Positions 36,128 to 47,736 of a stretch of DNA of 64,000 nt are shown piece by piece. This stretch comes from Clarireedia homoeocarpa (Eukaryota > Ascomycota > Leotiomycetes > Helotiales > Rutstroemiaceae). The stretch spans positions 349,907 to 413,906 of the forward strand of contig LNKV01000044.1 in NCBI GenBank assembly GCA_001465935.1. The letters are read 5' to 3'. Position numbers and translations under genes: made by a program. The notes below the pieces were generated by a model. That model was not told where the DNA came from. It worked only from the letters and a program-made list of their open reading frames with translations, and searched no databases. The stretch's first letter is position 1. Each line of letters begins with the position of its first letter.

Positions 36128-38901
36128 TCACCAGCCATTAGATCCACGTTGTGAAGCATTGGATGTTCTCCCTGTTTTCGGAAGTCTGGATCGTGGTTCT
36201 TCATTTGACCATCTGGTGGAACGTTAATTGACTGCTGGGCTCGTGATATAGTTGTAACTTACATCCGGACTTTCCTATCATCACCAGCGGAAGCAAACAT
36301 GCATGGATTAGCAGGATTCCAGGAGACCGAGCTGCAACATCCCTTTGGATGACCTTCAAGCTTCTCCACCATGGTGCCGTTTTCCTTGTGGTATATCAAA
36401 ACATTGCCAACTAGTAGGTGCAACATATTAGCTAACTGGATTTGATCAAACATGGATCGAAACGTACTTTCACTTCCGCTCACAACAAAGCTTTCGTTGG
36501 CACCACCAAAGGCGCTTCTGATTATAAATTCCCCACCCTTATCTCCAGATACGAAGGACCGAACTTTGTCGCCTGTGTCTATATCCAACATCCGGATCTC
36601 TCCATCAACAGTGTTGACGAGCAGATGCCTCGAATTTTGACTGATACTTACAGAGCAGAGGCGGGTCTTCAAATCTAATTCATACTCTAGTTCGCGCGTC
36701 ACGAAGTTGTATACATGAATAGAGGTCAAAGTGCCCAAGGCAACCAAGCGACTACCGTTAGGGGAGACTGCTATATCTTGGATTCGGTGTTCTCGGCCCC
36801 AGTCATATACCAGATCGCCGTTCAGATTCCATTGACATAGATTTCGATCTTTGGAGAGACTTCCGGTAACAAAAGTCTGCCCATCAGGCGCCCATACACA
36901 ACTGCTTACTGGCTCATTAAAACGAGGTAAAGTTTTCAAAATATCCCCTGTCTAATTATAGTTAGCGAGAGAGCTTCCGTACTTAAAATGGTCTTACTGT
37001 GGTGCTCCACAACCGGGCCCTTCGATCTCTTCCACATGTGACCATCATTGAGTCGTCAGGACTCCAAGCGAATGAGCAAACCCCGTTCTCATGGTCGGCA
37101 AAGGTGTGTTGGACTTCAAAGTCTGGAACAGAATAAATGACAACGCTGCCATCACTTCCACAGCTAGCAAGTCGAGAACCGTCATGCGAAAATTCTACCA
37201 CCCAGATTTCGCCACTATGTTTTTCAAGTTCAAGGATTGGCCGCAAGGGGAAATTGCTTCGATCGCATGCGTGGTCTTGGTAAAGTGAAGGCGAGGTCGC
37301 GGTATTATGGTATATGCAATTCGATATTTGATGTCGCTTCACTTGCTCTAAAAGTACCGCTAAACGATGCTCTGGTAGCATCACTGACGGCGATATACAT
37401 CCTAGTGACATTTAGCATTTTGTGCATACAGACAACCATTGAGGAAACTTACTCGAAAGCTCAGAGAGCAGTCTATGTCGCGACTGCCCATCAGCACCGT
37501 CCCAGTTCGCCTTGATTTTCAGATCTTCAGGAGTGCACATGAGTAAGCTATTCAAAGATTAGTCGCTGGTAGATGACGTTTTGACCAAAGCCTCTGGATG
37601 AAAATACCTCGATAAGAAGTGCAGTTTCGAGGTGTCTTGATATAATGGGGTGAGTTCCTGCCGCAACACACTTATTGCTCTACCCATATCTTTTTGCTCG
37701 AGTAGCTCAAGGAACTTCTGTTGGCGCATCCCGAAACGCAACACGTTCTTATCGACACCGTCCCGCAAAAGCAAGCCATTACCATGGATGCTAACCCCGC
37801 CTTCCTCTGCGGGCCCACCAAACAGCAACTCCTCGGCCTCGGTCCATTCACCCTGCAAGACAGCATTTCGGAAAGCTGCTACTGTAGGACTTTCCAAGTC
37901 ATAACCACTTTCTTGACTCAATGTGCCAGCAGCACCGTTGTATCCCAGGTCTGTCAGAGCTTGAATCAGGATCCTCGTAACCTCTTCCCTGTCATGTCCA
38001 AAGTATGTAGATTTAGGCTTGCCAGTCGCAGTAGTGTGGCCGTTTGAACTGGATCCATTCATTGCTACCGACGGAGGGCGTGTGCCGTTGGCAGGATTCG
38101 ACATAGCTGCCTTATGCAGGGGAGAACTCCCGGATCCATTTGAAAATGGTCTCGAGTTGCCATTCGAGTTATTGTTGTCCCCGTCAAATCTCATTCTAGT
38201 GCCTTCTCTTCGACGTTTACGACGATGCTCGTTTTCTGCGATCGGGGAGTTTGAAGAGTCCCCGGGACTCGGAAGAAGAGTTGGCCGTTCCCCTCTTTCT
38301 AGACTATCGTCCCGGCGTCGACGACCGAGGACTTGATTCGTATCGGACTGGTGTCGATTTAACGGATGTATATTTCTTGATTCCTCTGGCCGTGGGTACG
38401 GCGGAAGACGCCAGGCAGTTGCGGGGGGAGCTGAAGCTTCAGTGCGAGGGGATGCTGAGGAGGAAGTCGAGGTGGATGAGTCGTCGGAAGTGGATAGGGA
38501 TATTTGAGCGTGTTGGGAGTTTTCGTCTGCCAGGACGACTTCTGCGGGAGTGCCGCTGGTTGACTATCGGTTCAAGAGGGAAACTCAAGAACTTAAGATT
38601 CAACCCGTTGAAGATGAAATGGTAGTCAGTATGGGGTGGGAATGGGAACGAAGAGAGTGATTGGATATAGAATGCAGTAGTGGTGGTGGCCGTGCTTAGG
38701 TGATCGTCTTTGCTCTTTATTGATGACGGAGCTTGAGCAGCAGCTAAATGCTAGGTAGCAAAGCAGAAACAAATCAGTTGAAGGGAACTGGGATCTTGAA
38801 TGCAACAGTTGTTGGATAGGATAATGGTCAAATGAAAGAACTCGTTAACCAAGCTTATTCACATACTCATTTGATATGATATTGAATTTTGTTGTATTCA
38901 T
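36128..38901 (-). CDS. GID7: GID7/WDR26-type subunit of the GID/CTLH ubiquitin ligase
   Basis: LisH-CTLH plus WD40 protein of the GID E3 ligase, which in yeast degrades gluconeogenic enzymes. CTLH features (TRILIQALTDLGYNGAAGTL, FLELLEQKDMGRAISVLRQE) precede SPSVMLPEHRLAVLLEQV and a C-terminal WD40 propeller (HSGEIWVVEFSHDGSRLASC, FAWSPDDSMMVTCGRDRRAR and others) ending RKVRIWSN. Main exons: 37608-38555, 37453-37547, 36998-37401, 36468-36951, 36263-36410, 36128-36212, all in phase. The first ATG in the main exon is at 38194 (600 aa), but the frame stays open and protein-like for 120 codons upstream with no ATG. A 35 nt exon at 38867-38901, joined by a 311 nt intron, would supply a start (732 aa); this is inference. 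Confidence 0.88.
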
Positions 38902-39062
38902 GAGGAAGTGAGGACGAGTAAAGGCCGGGTTGGAAGGGCGAGCATAGACAAGTTTGAGTTTGACAAGCTTGATCGGATATGATTTGCTCTCTTGTGCAGG
39001 CAGCATACGAATATCATATGCAAGAAAGACAGGACGGGAGTCGGTTCAAATACATTACATAG

Positions 39063-39097
39063 GTATGTGTATGTATGTATGTATGTATGTATGTATA
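39063..39097. repeat. (GTAT)n microsatellite
   Basis: About eight GTAT/GTGT units, directly visible. Confidence 0.92.
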
Positions 39098-39350
39098 GGA
39101 GATTGTTTGCAGTGTGCGTACGGTATATTGTGGCAAGGAGTTGTCTTTAGTATGTTATCCTATCGCTAGAAGTTCTTATCAATAGTAACCTATCTGGGTG
39201 GGTGGGATCTAAGGCACAAGGCACAAGGCAAGCACTACGAGATGAGAAGCAGAAGAGCAAAGCGCAAAGAGCAATGAGCGATGAATGATGGGCATGTGGT
39301 AATCTTACTTGCACAGAATAGAATGCACAGTACAGCCAATGAAGCCACTC

Positions 39351-39396
39351 CAACTGCAAATAGATGTGTTGACCAACTGCAAATAGATGTGTTGAC
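39351..39396. repeat. Perfect 23 bp tandem duplication
   Basis: 39351-39373 is repeated exactly at 39374-39396. Confidence 0.9.
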
Positions 39397-39616
39397 CAAT
39401 AACTTGATGCTTATACTGAAAGGAAGATGTGACCTCGGAGCGCTCCAGACCCTGTTTTCAGTAGCCAGGCATGCAGATATTGAAGGATAGGGGGGTAAGT
39501 TAATAGCAGTTGACTTAATAAAGAAAGCAGTACCAGTTGTACCAGTATAGTGCTTCCGTCTGTCTACCAAGGACTAATAGAGGGACTAATAGAGGGACTC
39601 TTTGAATAAAATGCTA

Positions 39617-39710
39617 TCCTCTCCTATATCCTGTTGTTGAGTCCTCTCCTATCCTGTCGTTGAGTCCTCTCCTATCCTGTCGTTAAGTCCTCTCCTATCC
39701 TGTCGTTGAG
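39617..39710. repeat. Minisatellite, four units of about 23 bp
   Basis: Units start at 39617 (25 bp variant), 39642, 39665 and 39688. The core reads TCCTCTCCTATCCTGTCGTT followed by GAG, with one to three substitutions between copies. Confidence 0.9.
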
Positions 39711-40394
39711 TGATCTTACAAACGCCCACACCCACAGCGGCACCTACTCTAGACGGACCAGCAGCAACAGTTGTTGATTCTATGTCAGTACTGGCGAGTA
39801 CTGAGTTCATGGTGGGGGAAACACCGAACTGCGGGCGCGGGGTGTTCCCTAGTATTCATTCATTCGCCCAGTCTCTCTTGCAATTCCAGATAAGTTAGGC
39901 GAGATAACCAAAAGAAGAGAGCTATAGATAGCTCTTGCTTGACCGATATCTACATTGTACGGAAGTACTTTGTAAAATATCTAAATATCTAAATATCTGA
40001 AAAGTAAAAATACAAATATAAATCTAAATCTAAATCTAAATATAAATCTCAATCTAAATCCGAACCTACAACATCAACTGCCCTTCAATCCTCCTTGTCC
40101 TAAATATTCCCAATCTGAATAAATTCCAACAGGAGAAACTAATCCCGAAAATAATTGGTTCTTCTGCTTCATTGACTCTTCATGAACCTTGGTCTTGGGC
40201 TCCGTCCTCGTTTGAAAGCTCGGCCCTCATTTCAGGACCTCATAAGGAACCAACAAATTGATACCTTGTCTGTAGCTCCGATTGAGCACCTTGATCACGA
40301 ACACCTTCCACAACTTCCACCATCACCCCTCCCAACCAAATCTGTCCCCGTGGAAGCAACAAAAGAAGTACAACACCAAGAAGAAGATTCCAAC

Positions 40395-42535
40395 ATGGCT
40401 CCCCAAAGAGATGCAGATGGAGAGGAGCAATATGGTTTGTTTTTGCCTGTCTGACCTGCCGCCAACGCCATGGCTAACCGCAGCTATCTAGGTTCGATTT
40501 ACTCCATCTCAGGGTTTGTGCCGAGTACTATATAAATGCGATTACTTAACTGACGCTGAGCCAGACCTGTCGTGGTGGCAGAGAATATGATCGGTGTTGC
40601 TATGTACGAGTTGGTAGGTTTCGTTGACCCAAACCAACCTGTTGACTTGCTGAGCCAGAAATAGGTTCGAGTTGGTCATGACAACCTTGTCGGAGAAGTT
40701 ATTCGACTCGAAGCCGATAGAGCGACTATTCAAGTATACGAAGAGACAGGTATGGAAGCTTCTTCGCATTCTAGCGGGTCATGGTGCTGACGTATGGTGT
40801 GTGCGAAGCTGGTGTTACTGTTGGTGATCCCGTCATGCGAACAGGAAAGCCTTTGTCGGTCGAACTTGGTCCTGGTTTGATGGAAACGATTTACGATGGT
40901 ATTCAAAGACCGCTTAAAGGTATCGCAGAGCTGTCCAACAGTATCTATATCCCTCGCGGTATCGCCGCCCCAGCCTTGAACAGGGAAAAGGACTGGGACT
41001 TTAAGCCTATTATGAAGGTTGGAGATCACATTACAGGTGGAGATATCTGGGGCACTGTCTACGAAAACTCCCTCCTAGACGACCACAAGATCCTTTTCCC
41101 CCCTAGGGCGAGAGGTACAATTACTCGCATTGCTGAGAAGGGAAGCTACAAGGTTGATCAGAAAATCCTCGAGGTCGAATTTGACGGCAAAAAGACTGAA
41201 TATAGCATGATGCACACTTGGCCTGTACGTGTACCACGTCCAACGACCGAGAAGCTCGCAGCAGACAAGCCATTCATTGTTGGTCAACGTGTGTTGGATG
41301 CGCTCTTCCCCAGTGTGCAAGGAGGTACTGTTGCTATTCCTGGTGCTTTCGGATGTGGCAAGACTGTTATCAGTCAGTCCGTCTCCAAGTTCTCGAACAG
41401 TGACATTATCGTATATGTTGGGTAAGTTATTCTTTTGCTTGTACTTTACAAGTAAGCTAATAATATTCTAGTTGCGGAGAGCGTGGTAATGAGATGGCTG
41501 AAGTCTTGATGGATTTCCCCGAACTTTCTATCGACATTGATGGTCGCAAGGAGCCTATCATGAAGCGTACCACTCTTATTGCCAACACTTCTAACATGCC
41601 TGTCGCTGCTCGTGAAGCTTCTATCTACACTGGAATTACAGTAGCTGAATATTTCCGCGATCAGGGTAAAGATGTTGCGATGATGGCTGATTCTACCTCA
41701 CGTTGGGCTGAGGCTCTGCGTGAACTTTCTGGTCGCCTGGGAGAGATGCCCGCTGATCAGGGTTACCCTGCCTACCTGGGTGCCAAACTCGCCAGTTTCT
41801 ACGAGCGTGCCGGTAAGGTACAAGCGCTTGGAAGCCCAGATCGTGAGGGTAGTGTCAGTATTGTTGGTGCCGTCAGTCCTCCAGGTGGTGACTTTTCGGA
41901 TCCCGTCACTAGTAGTACTTTGGGTATTGTGCAAGTCTTCTGGGGTCTCGACAAGAAGCTCGCTCAACGTAAACATTTCCCTTCTATCAACACTGGTCTC
42001 AGTTACAGCAAGTACACTACAGTCCTGGACAAACACTACGAAAAGGATTATCCCGATTTCCCCAGACTCCGAGATCGTATCAAGCAACTTCTCTCTGATT
42101 CCGAAGAATTGGACCAAGTCGTCCAGCTGGTCGGAAAGTCTGCGTTGTCTGATCCCGATAAGATCACACTGGACGTAGCAGCGTTGATCAAGGAGGACTT
42201 CTTACAACAAAACGGTTACAGTGACTACGATCAATTTTGTCCTATCTGGAAGACGGAATGGATGATGAAGGCAATGATGGGATTCCACGATGAGGCCCAA
42301 AAGGCAATTGCGCAAGGACAAACTTGGAGCAAGGTTCGAGAAGCAACTTCAGAACTTCAATCACAGCTACGAAGTATGAAGTTCGAGGTGCCTAGCGAGG
42401 GTGAGGATGTTATCACTAAGAAGGTACGTTCATCTACTACGACTTATGACACGTAACATTGATCTGACACTTTGATAGTATGAGGACCTCATGCAGACCA
42501 TGACCGACAAATTTGCATCTGTTACGGACGAGTAA
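40395..42535 (+). CDS. vma1: V-type H+-ATPase catalytic subunit A
   Basis: ATP-hydrolysing subunit of the vacuolar proton pump V1 sector. Seven exons (40395-40434, 40492-40513, 40565-40613, 40665-40749, 40809-41421, 41472-42423, 42479-42535) give 605 aa, the usual fungal length. The Walker A is GAFGCGKTV and Walker B region [31 protein letters not shown] is the conserved catalytic-face segment. The non-homologous insert [13 protein letters not shown] marks subunit A rather than B. The region after GCGKTVISQ is continuous, so there is no intein as in yeast Vma1. Exon 2 is only 22 nt. An in-frame AUG at 40182 could add 71 residues. Confidence 0.96.
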
Positions 42536-43200
42536 GTGTGTGCCGAGTAATGATTGATATTTGGAAGAAGCATTATGGCGCTGCATTTCTTGCTTTAGCT
42601 TGTAACATGGTTCTGTTGGGTGATAGAGATGAGAATGTATGTATATAACGAGCGAATGGACTTCACTAAACACGATACGACCTATGCAGCTTCTGCCTTG
42701 AGGATTATCTTCCTTGCCCTTTAGGTTCTGGTAAATGCGTTTTAACATCAGGGTCGAGGCCGACGATTGGATGGATGCCTCTCACTTCAGAGAATAAATA
42801 GTTTAGCATCAACCAATCAGGCATCTTCCCCAAATCTTGCTGTGGCACTCGAACCCCCTAAACATAGCTTCACTTGTAACCATGCAATGCTTGTACTGCA
42901 AAATGCAACTTAGGGTCTTTGCGTCTCGATCGATACCTTTCACATGAAGATCATGAAGGTTTAAGAGCCACTTACAAAAAAATGTACGAGCGGTAATTCA
43001 CGGACCTTGGGTTGCAAGAGAAACGTTTCATCCCTTCGACTACAGCTTCGACTACAGCTTCGACCTCTATGTTTTCAACATATATTTCTTGCTACAACCC
43101 ACATCTATTAACCTGCGATTAATCAAATATATCAACTAATAAACAGTCATTTGCGAATAAGAAAGAACAAAAAAAAAAAAAACAGCAGAAATTCAGCAAT
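42536..43200. other. Intergenic 0.66 kb
   Basis: vma1 3' flank and SDR promoter, with a poly-A run near 43170-43183. Nothing else seen. Confidence 0.5.
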
Positions 43201-44379
43201 ATGCCTAACCTACTCGGTCACTTCAATCTGTGAGCCCATCCCTGTCCCTCCCCTCCATGTCAAATTCCAAAACTAACTCACCACTCTCGTAACCCAGCCC
43301 CGCCGGCTTCCTCACCCGCTTCCTCAAATCCCAATTCACCCCCCTCCCATACCCTACCCAGTCCTTCGCCTCCCAAACCATCCTCATAACCGGCAGCAAC
43401 ACGGGGCTCGGCCTCTCCGCCGCCGCGCACTTTGTGCGTCTCGGCGCCGCGCGGGTGATCCTCGCCTGCCGCTCCCTGCAAAAGGGGCTTGCGGCCGCAT
43501 CGCAGCTCTCCTCGTCGTACCCGGCCTCGCCGTGCGTGATCGAGGTCTGGCAGGTCGATCTGGGCTCGTACGCGAGCATCGTCGAGTTTTGCGCGCGCGT
43601 GGCGAAGCTGGACCGCCTGGATGTGGTGCTGGAGAATGCGGGCATCGCGGTGCCGACGTTTGAGCTGCTGGAGGGCATGGAGAGCACGGTGACGGTCAAT
43701 GTCTTGGGGACGTTTCTGATGGCGTTGGGGGTGTTGCCGAGTTTGAGGGAGAGTGCGAAGAGGTGGGATACGGTGGGGAGGTTGGTTATTGTTGCGAGTG
43801 ATGCGCATGAACAGGTTCGTTTCCTTCTTCTTCTTCTTCTTCATATTAGGTGGATTTTTCTTCTGCTCTGGTAGGAAAGATAAAAAACACACAATACTCA
43901 AGACTTCCCAGGCTGTCTTCCGCGAACGCAAAGCACCCAACCTAATGGAAGCTCTCCGCGACCCAAACTCCGATTACCAGCAGGACCGCTACAACCTCTC
44001 CAAACTCCTCGAGATTCTTCTTGTGCGCGAACTCGCGCCCAAGCTAGCCAACTCAGGAAAGCCTCCTGTGATATTAAACACCTTGACGCCTGGATTTTGT
44101 CACTCCGAACTCATGCGAAATGCAGTGTTTCCCCTGAACGTGCTAGCGTGGATAGGAAAGGCGCTCATAGCGAGGACGACAGAGGTAGGTAGTAGGACTC
44201 TTGTTGCGGCTGCGGCGGCTGGGGAGGAAAGTCATGGGCAGTATATGGTTGATTGTAAGGTTGATCAGCCGAGTAAATGGGTGAGGAGTGAGGAGGGGAT
44301 GAAGGTGCAGAAAAGGGTTTATGAGGAGGTTATGCTGGCCTTGGAACAGGTTCAGCCAGGGATCACGAAAAACATCTGA
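43201..44379 (+). CDS. Short-chain dehydrogenase/reductase (retinol-dehydrogenase-like)
   Basis: NAD(P)-dependent oxidoreductase with a Rossmann fold. Three exons (43201-43229, 43298-43814, 43912-44379) give 337 aa. The cofactor motif is TGSNTGLG, followed by ARVILACRS, which suggests NADP use through the Arg. The structural NAG motif is in LENAGIAVP, and the catalytic YxxxK is YNLSK. Fungal members of this branch reduce ketones or aldehydes of specialised metabolism, but the substrate is unknown. Exon 2 is much more GC-rich than the surrounding DNA. It is convergent with GluRS, with 94 bp between stops. Confidence 0.9.
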
Positions 44380-44473
44380 GCATATTTTTTTTAAACGTAC
44401 AATTCTGATCGTGATCGTGATTGCTTCAATTCGTAATAATCATAATCTACGTTATTCCTAGTTTTTCTATCCT

Positions 44474-46424
44474 TTACTTCGTCTTTCCCGTGGGAATGCC
44501 GAACAGCACAGCTGGCTGCCCATCCTTGGCCGCTTTGTCAACTCTGAAGTAACCCTTTCTCTCCAGCTGAATGATATCATCCGCCTTCAGCTCAGCAACA
44601 TTGCTATCGCAGAGCTGGTCTGTTTTGTGGGCAGACTCTGGTGTGAGGAAGTCCTCCCAGTTATCATCCTCTTCCAACTTGTCCTTTGTAATCAAATAAT
44701 CAAACTCGTACACCTCAGCAGGAACAAGTTCCTGGTCCAGCGACAGCCATGTCACCTTCATCTCGGTCTTTTTGACGTCACCCTCCAGATGAAGCTCAAG
44801 CTCAATATCTGTAACAGGGTTTGATCCATTGATCTTGCGAACGAAAGCATTACCCCAGTTCATAAGGGTGATCTCATCGCCCTCTTTGAATAGCTTTACA
44901 TCCTCCTGATCAAGAATGATGTTTTTACTATAGGTAACCCTCTTTAAGCCAACCTTTGGGTTCTTACCATGTTTTGGCTTTTCTTCGGTATAGATTGTCT
45001 CGGGTCCATTGATAATCACAGCTTTAACCTGATCCTTCACCTCAACAGCTGTGTGCCGTGGTGCGATTGGGTCGATTTCTTTCTTGTTAGAGGCCCAGAA
45101 GTTCGTCCAGTCCATGGTAACGATATTTCGACTGGGCCCTTGTTTCAAGATGAAGTCTCTCAATGCTGGAATTGTCATACCCCTCCTTCGAACACCGCGA
45201 ATAGTTGGCATACGAGGATCGTCCCATCCCCAGACCTTACCGGCCTCTACCAACTTTGTCAATTTTCGTTTCGACAAGAATACGCGAATGAAGTTCATTC
45301 GGGCAAACTCCCACATGTGGACTGGGCGGAGATCAAGATGGCTGATAAACCATTGATATTGTGGATTTCGGTCATTGTACTCCGTGGTTCTCAAAGCGTG
45401 GGTAACACCTTCCAGGGAATCAACAATTGGACACGCGAAGTCGTAAGTTGGGTACATTTTCCAGGTACTGCCTGTGCGGTGGTGAGGCAATTGTTGACCA
45501 GTAGCCTCGTCATCATTGGGGCATCGATAAATGACTGGATCGCGCATTGCTTTGTTTGGGTTGTCCACCGACATCTTCGCTCGGATACAGAATTTCTTGC
45601 CTATATCTGTACCATTTTTCATCTCCTCGAATATGGCCAGGTTGTCCTCGATGCTCTTGTCTCTGTTCTTGCTTGCGATACCCTCCATTCTTTGCTCTCT
45701 CATAGTTTGTTGATCTGTATCATCCGCATATGCATTGCCCTCTTTGATGATTCTCAAACCATATTGATATAGTTCGTCAAAGTAATCACTTGTGTGACTA
45801 GTTTTGTCTGGTTTGACACCCATAAGGGCCAAATCTTCAACGATAGAGTCTTGGAATTCTTGCTTCTCTTTCGATGGGTTTGTATCGTCAAATCGTAGAA
45901 GCAGTGTGCCTTTGTAAAGCTCGTGTGCGAAGTAATCGTTCAGCAGCGCAGCCTTTGCGTGACCAATGTGAAGATATCCGCTGAATAGTGTCAGTAATAT
46001 AGCTTTGGGTTAGTGATTATGGTTGTACATACGATGGCTCAGGTGGAAACCTAGTTACCACACCATTTTCAGTATTTGGCAGAGCAATGTTATAGCTAGC
46101 GCCAACCTTGCTAGCAGCTGCCTTTTTCGCCTTCTCTGCCTCATCCTTGAGCTTAATCTCCTCCTGAATCTCTGGGTGTGTTTGCTCGATGAAAGTATAC
46201 CACCTCAGAAGGTTGACAAATGCCCCTTTCTTTAGGAAAGCCGCAGCAACCCTGTTCGTTCGAAGAGTGATCCATATCTTTGTATCCAGGTCGCTAATTG
46301 AGTAGCCGTCAATATACGAGCGTAGAGTAAGGTGTTTGTCCAAAGCAGCGAGGTGTGGTTCGATAGCTTTGAAATCTAACGGTGCTAGATTGGTCGCGAG
46401 TTGCGACAACTCCTCGGTTTTCAT
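44474..46424 (-). CDS. GUS1: Cytosolic glutamyl-tRNA synthetase
   Basis: Charges tRNA-Glu in the cytosol. Two exons (46033-46424, 44474-45980) give 632 aa. The N-terminal 130 residues form the GST-like domain that in yeast binds Arc1. The class I HIGH motif is in GYLHIGHAKAALL immediately after the intron. The KMSKS-equivalent is FLSKRKLTKLVE. HRTGSTWKMYPTYDFACPI and RTTEYNDRNPQYQW identify the eukaryotic GluRS branch rather than GlnRS. The anticodon-binding beta-barrels make up the C-terminal third. Confidence 0.95.
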
Positions 46425-46637
46425 AATTGCGTCTTCGTAGGTAACAACTCGTTGACGGCTTAGAATAAATCCTGAGATGGTGGGGGGAATTTTGTTTTGG
46501 TTTGAGTCAGCGGGGTAAAATTACAAGTCCACGGAATATTGTTATTCCGGGAGGAGGCTAAGGCTAGATGTCTCGAAGAATCTCGAATTATGAGCGGCTT
46601 TTGATCTGGCGATGCGATTGACACTGTCAACAACAAA
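46425..46637. promoter_or_regulatory. Bidirectional promoter, GluRS / mitochondrial L1
   Basis: Only 213 bp separate the divergent start codons of the cytosolic GluRS and the mitochondrial ribosomal L1 gene, so both promoters must overlap. This is inference from spacing. Confidence 0.6.
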
Positions 46638-47633
46638 ATGGCGACTCACGCATTATGTCTGGCTCAGCTGAGTAGGCTATCTCTACCGCCTGCGAAGCAA
46701 ACAATTCTTCGTATCCCGCGACCCTCAATTCCTATAGTTCAAGTCCGTCATAAAGGGTTTAAACCTAGAATTCTATCCAAGGCGGAAAAGTCAGGTGCAT
46801 TTCGACCAGTTCTGCAGAAATCCAAGAAGGCCACGAAAGATACAAAAAAACGGAAGGCAAGGACGTCATATCAGCAGTATGATATGAAAGATCTGGAACA
46901 ATTTTCCTTGTGCGATGCTATGCGGTATGTTTATCAAAATTAAGAAGTCAAACAGTTACTCATATTTCCTAGATACATCAGGGCATTTGAGGTCGGACAG
47001 CCACCTACTTCGGCCAAATATGAAATGCATCTGAAGCTAAAATCTCTCAAAAATGGACCTGTTGTCCGAAATCGATTACGGCTCCCACATCCAGTTAAAA
47101 CCGATCTTCGAATATGCGTTATTTGCCCACCGAACTCGAAATATGCGGAGTCTGCGAAGGCGGCAGGGGCGACACTAGTAGGTGAGGAGGAAATATTTGA
47201 AGCTGTAAAGGATGGCCGGATCGAGTTTGACAGGTGCATATGTCAAACTGATTCTTTGGCGAAGTTGAATAAGGCAGGGCTGGGCAGAATTCTTGGACCA
47301 AAGGGATTGATGCCAAGTGCGAAAACTGGAACGGTTGTGAAAGACCCGGCTCTAGTTTTGAAGGATTTGATCGGAGGATCAGAATACAGAGAACGTTTAG
47401 GAGTGGTGAGAATGGCAGTCGGTCAACTTGGGTTCACTCCGGAAGAAATGGCGCGAAATATCAAAATATTCATTGAAGCTGTTAAGAAGGATATGGCTCA
47501 GTTAAGCGACAAAATCAACAAGGAGTTAGTGGAGGTGGTTCTGAGTTCAACAAATTCTCCTGGCTTTAGTCTGAACGGAGAATTTAGAGATCTCAACTCG
47601 GACCTCGACCCTCGAGATTTATCAACTCTATAG
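46638..47633 (+). CDS. MRPL1: Mitochondrial large-subunit ribosomal protein uL1m
   Basis: L1-stalk protein of the mitoribosome. Two exons (46638-46924, 46973-47633) give 315 aa. The start has a mitochondrial-type leader (MATHALCLAQLSRL, later RHKGFKPRIL). The L1 domain contains GRILGPKGLMPSAKTGTVV, the family signature that contacts rRNA, and GRIEFDRCICQ before it. It is longer at the N-terminus than bacterial L1, as is normal for mitochondrial forms. Convergent with COG2, 103 bp between stops. Confidence 0.93.
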
Positions 47634-47736
47634 AGCTGTTAATATGCATGATAAATGTACTTTAAATGTATAAAATACTCAAAAATTGACAGGGTATACA
47701 CTACAAACTCCTGACGCTGTGTAGCGCAGTGATCCA

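Larger units (their letters stand above)
38902..40394. other. Divergent spacer rich in simple repeats
   Basis: About 1.5 kb between GID7 and vma1, containing the tandem repeats listed separately and a CTAAAT-like AT-rich tract around 39981-40060. It includes both promoters. Confidence 0.55.

Noticed and set aside
41340..41500. Possible intein site in vma1
   Set aside because: The sequence around GCGKTVISQ and VGCGERGNE is continuous apart from a normal 50 nt intron.
42840..42870. Reverse-strand GGTTCGAGTGCC resembling a tRNA B box
   Set aside because: The flanking bases do not pair as a T-stem and no cloverleaf forms.
44969..45772. 267-codon frame opposite GluRS
   Set aside because: Antisense shadow of a strongly conserved coding exon.
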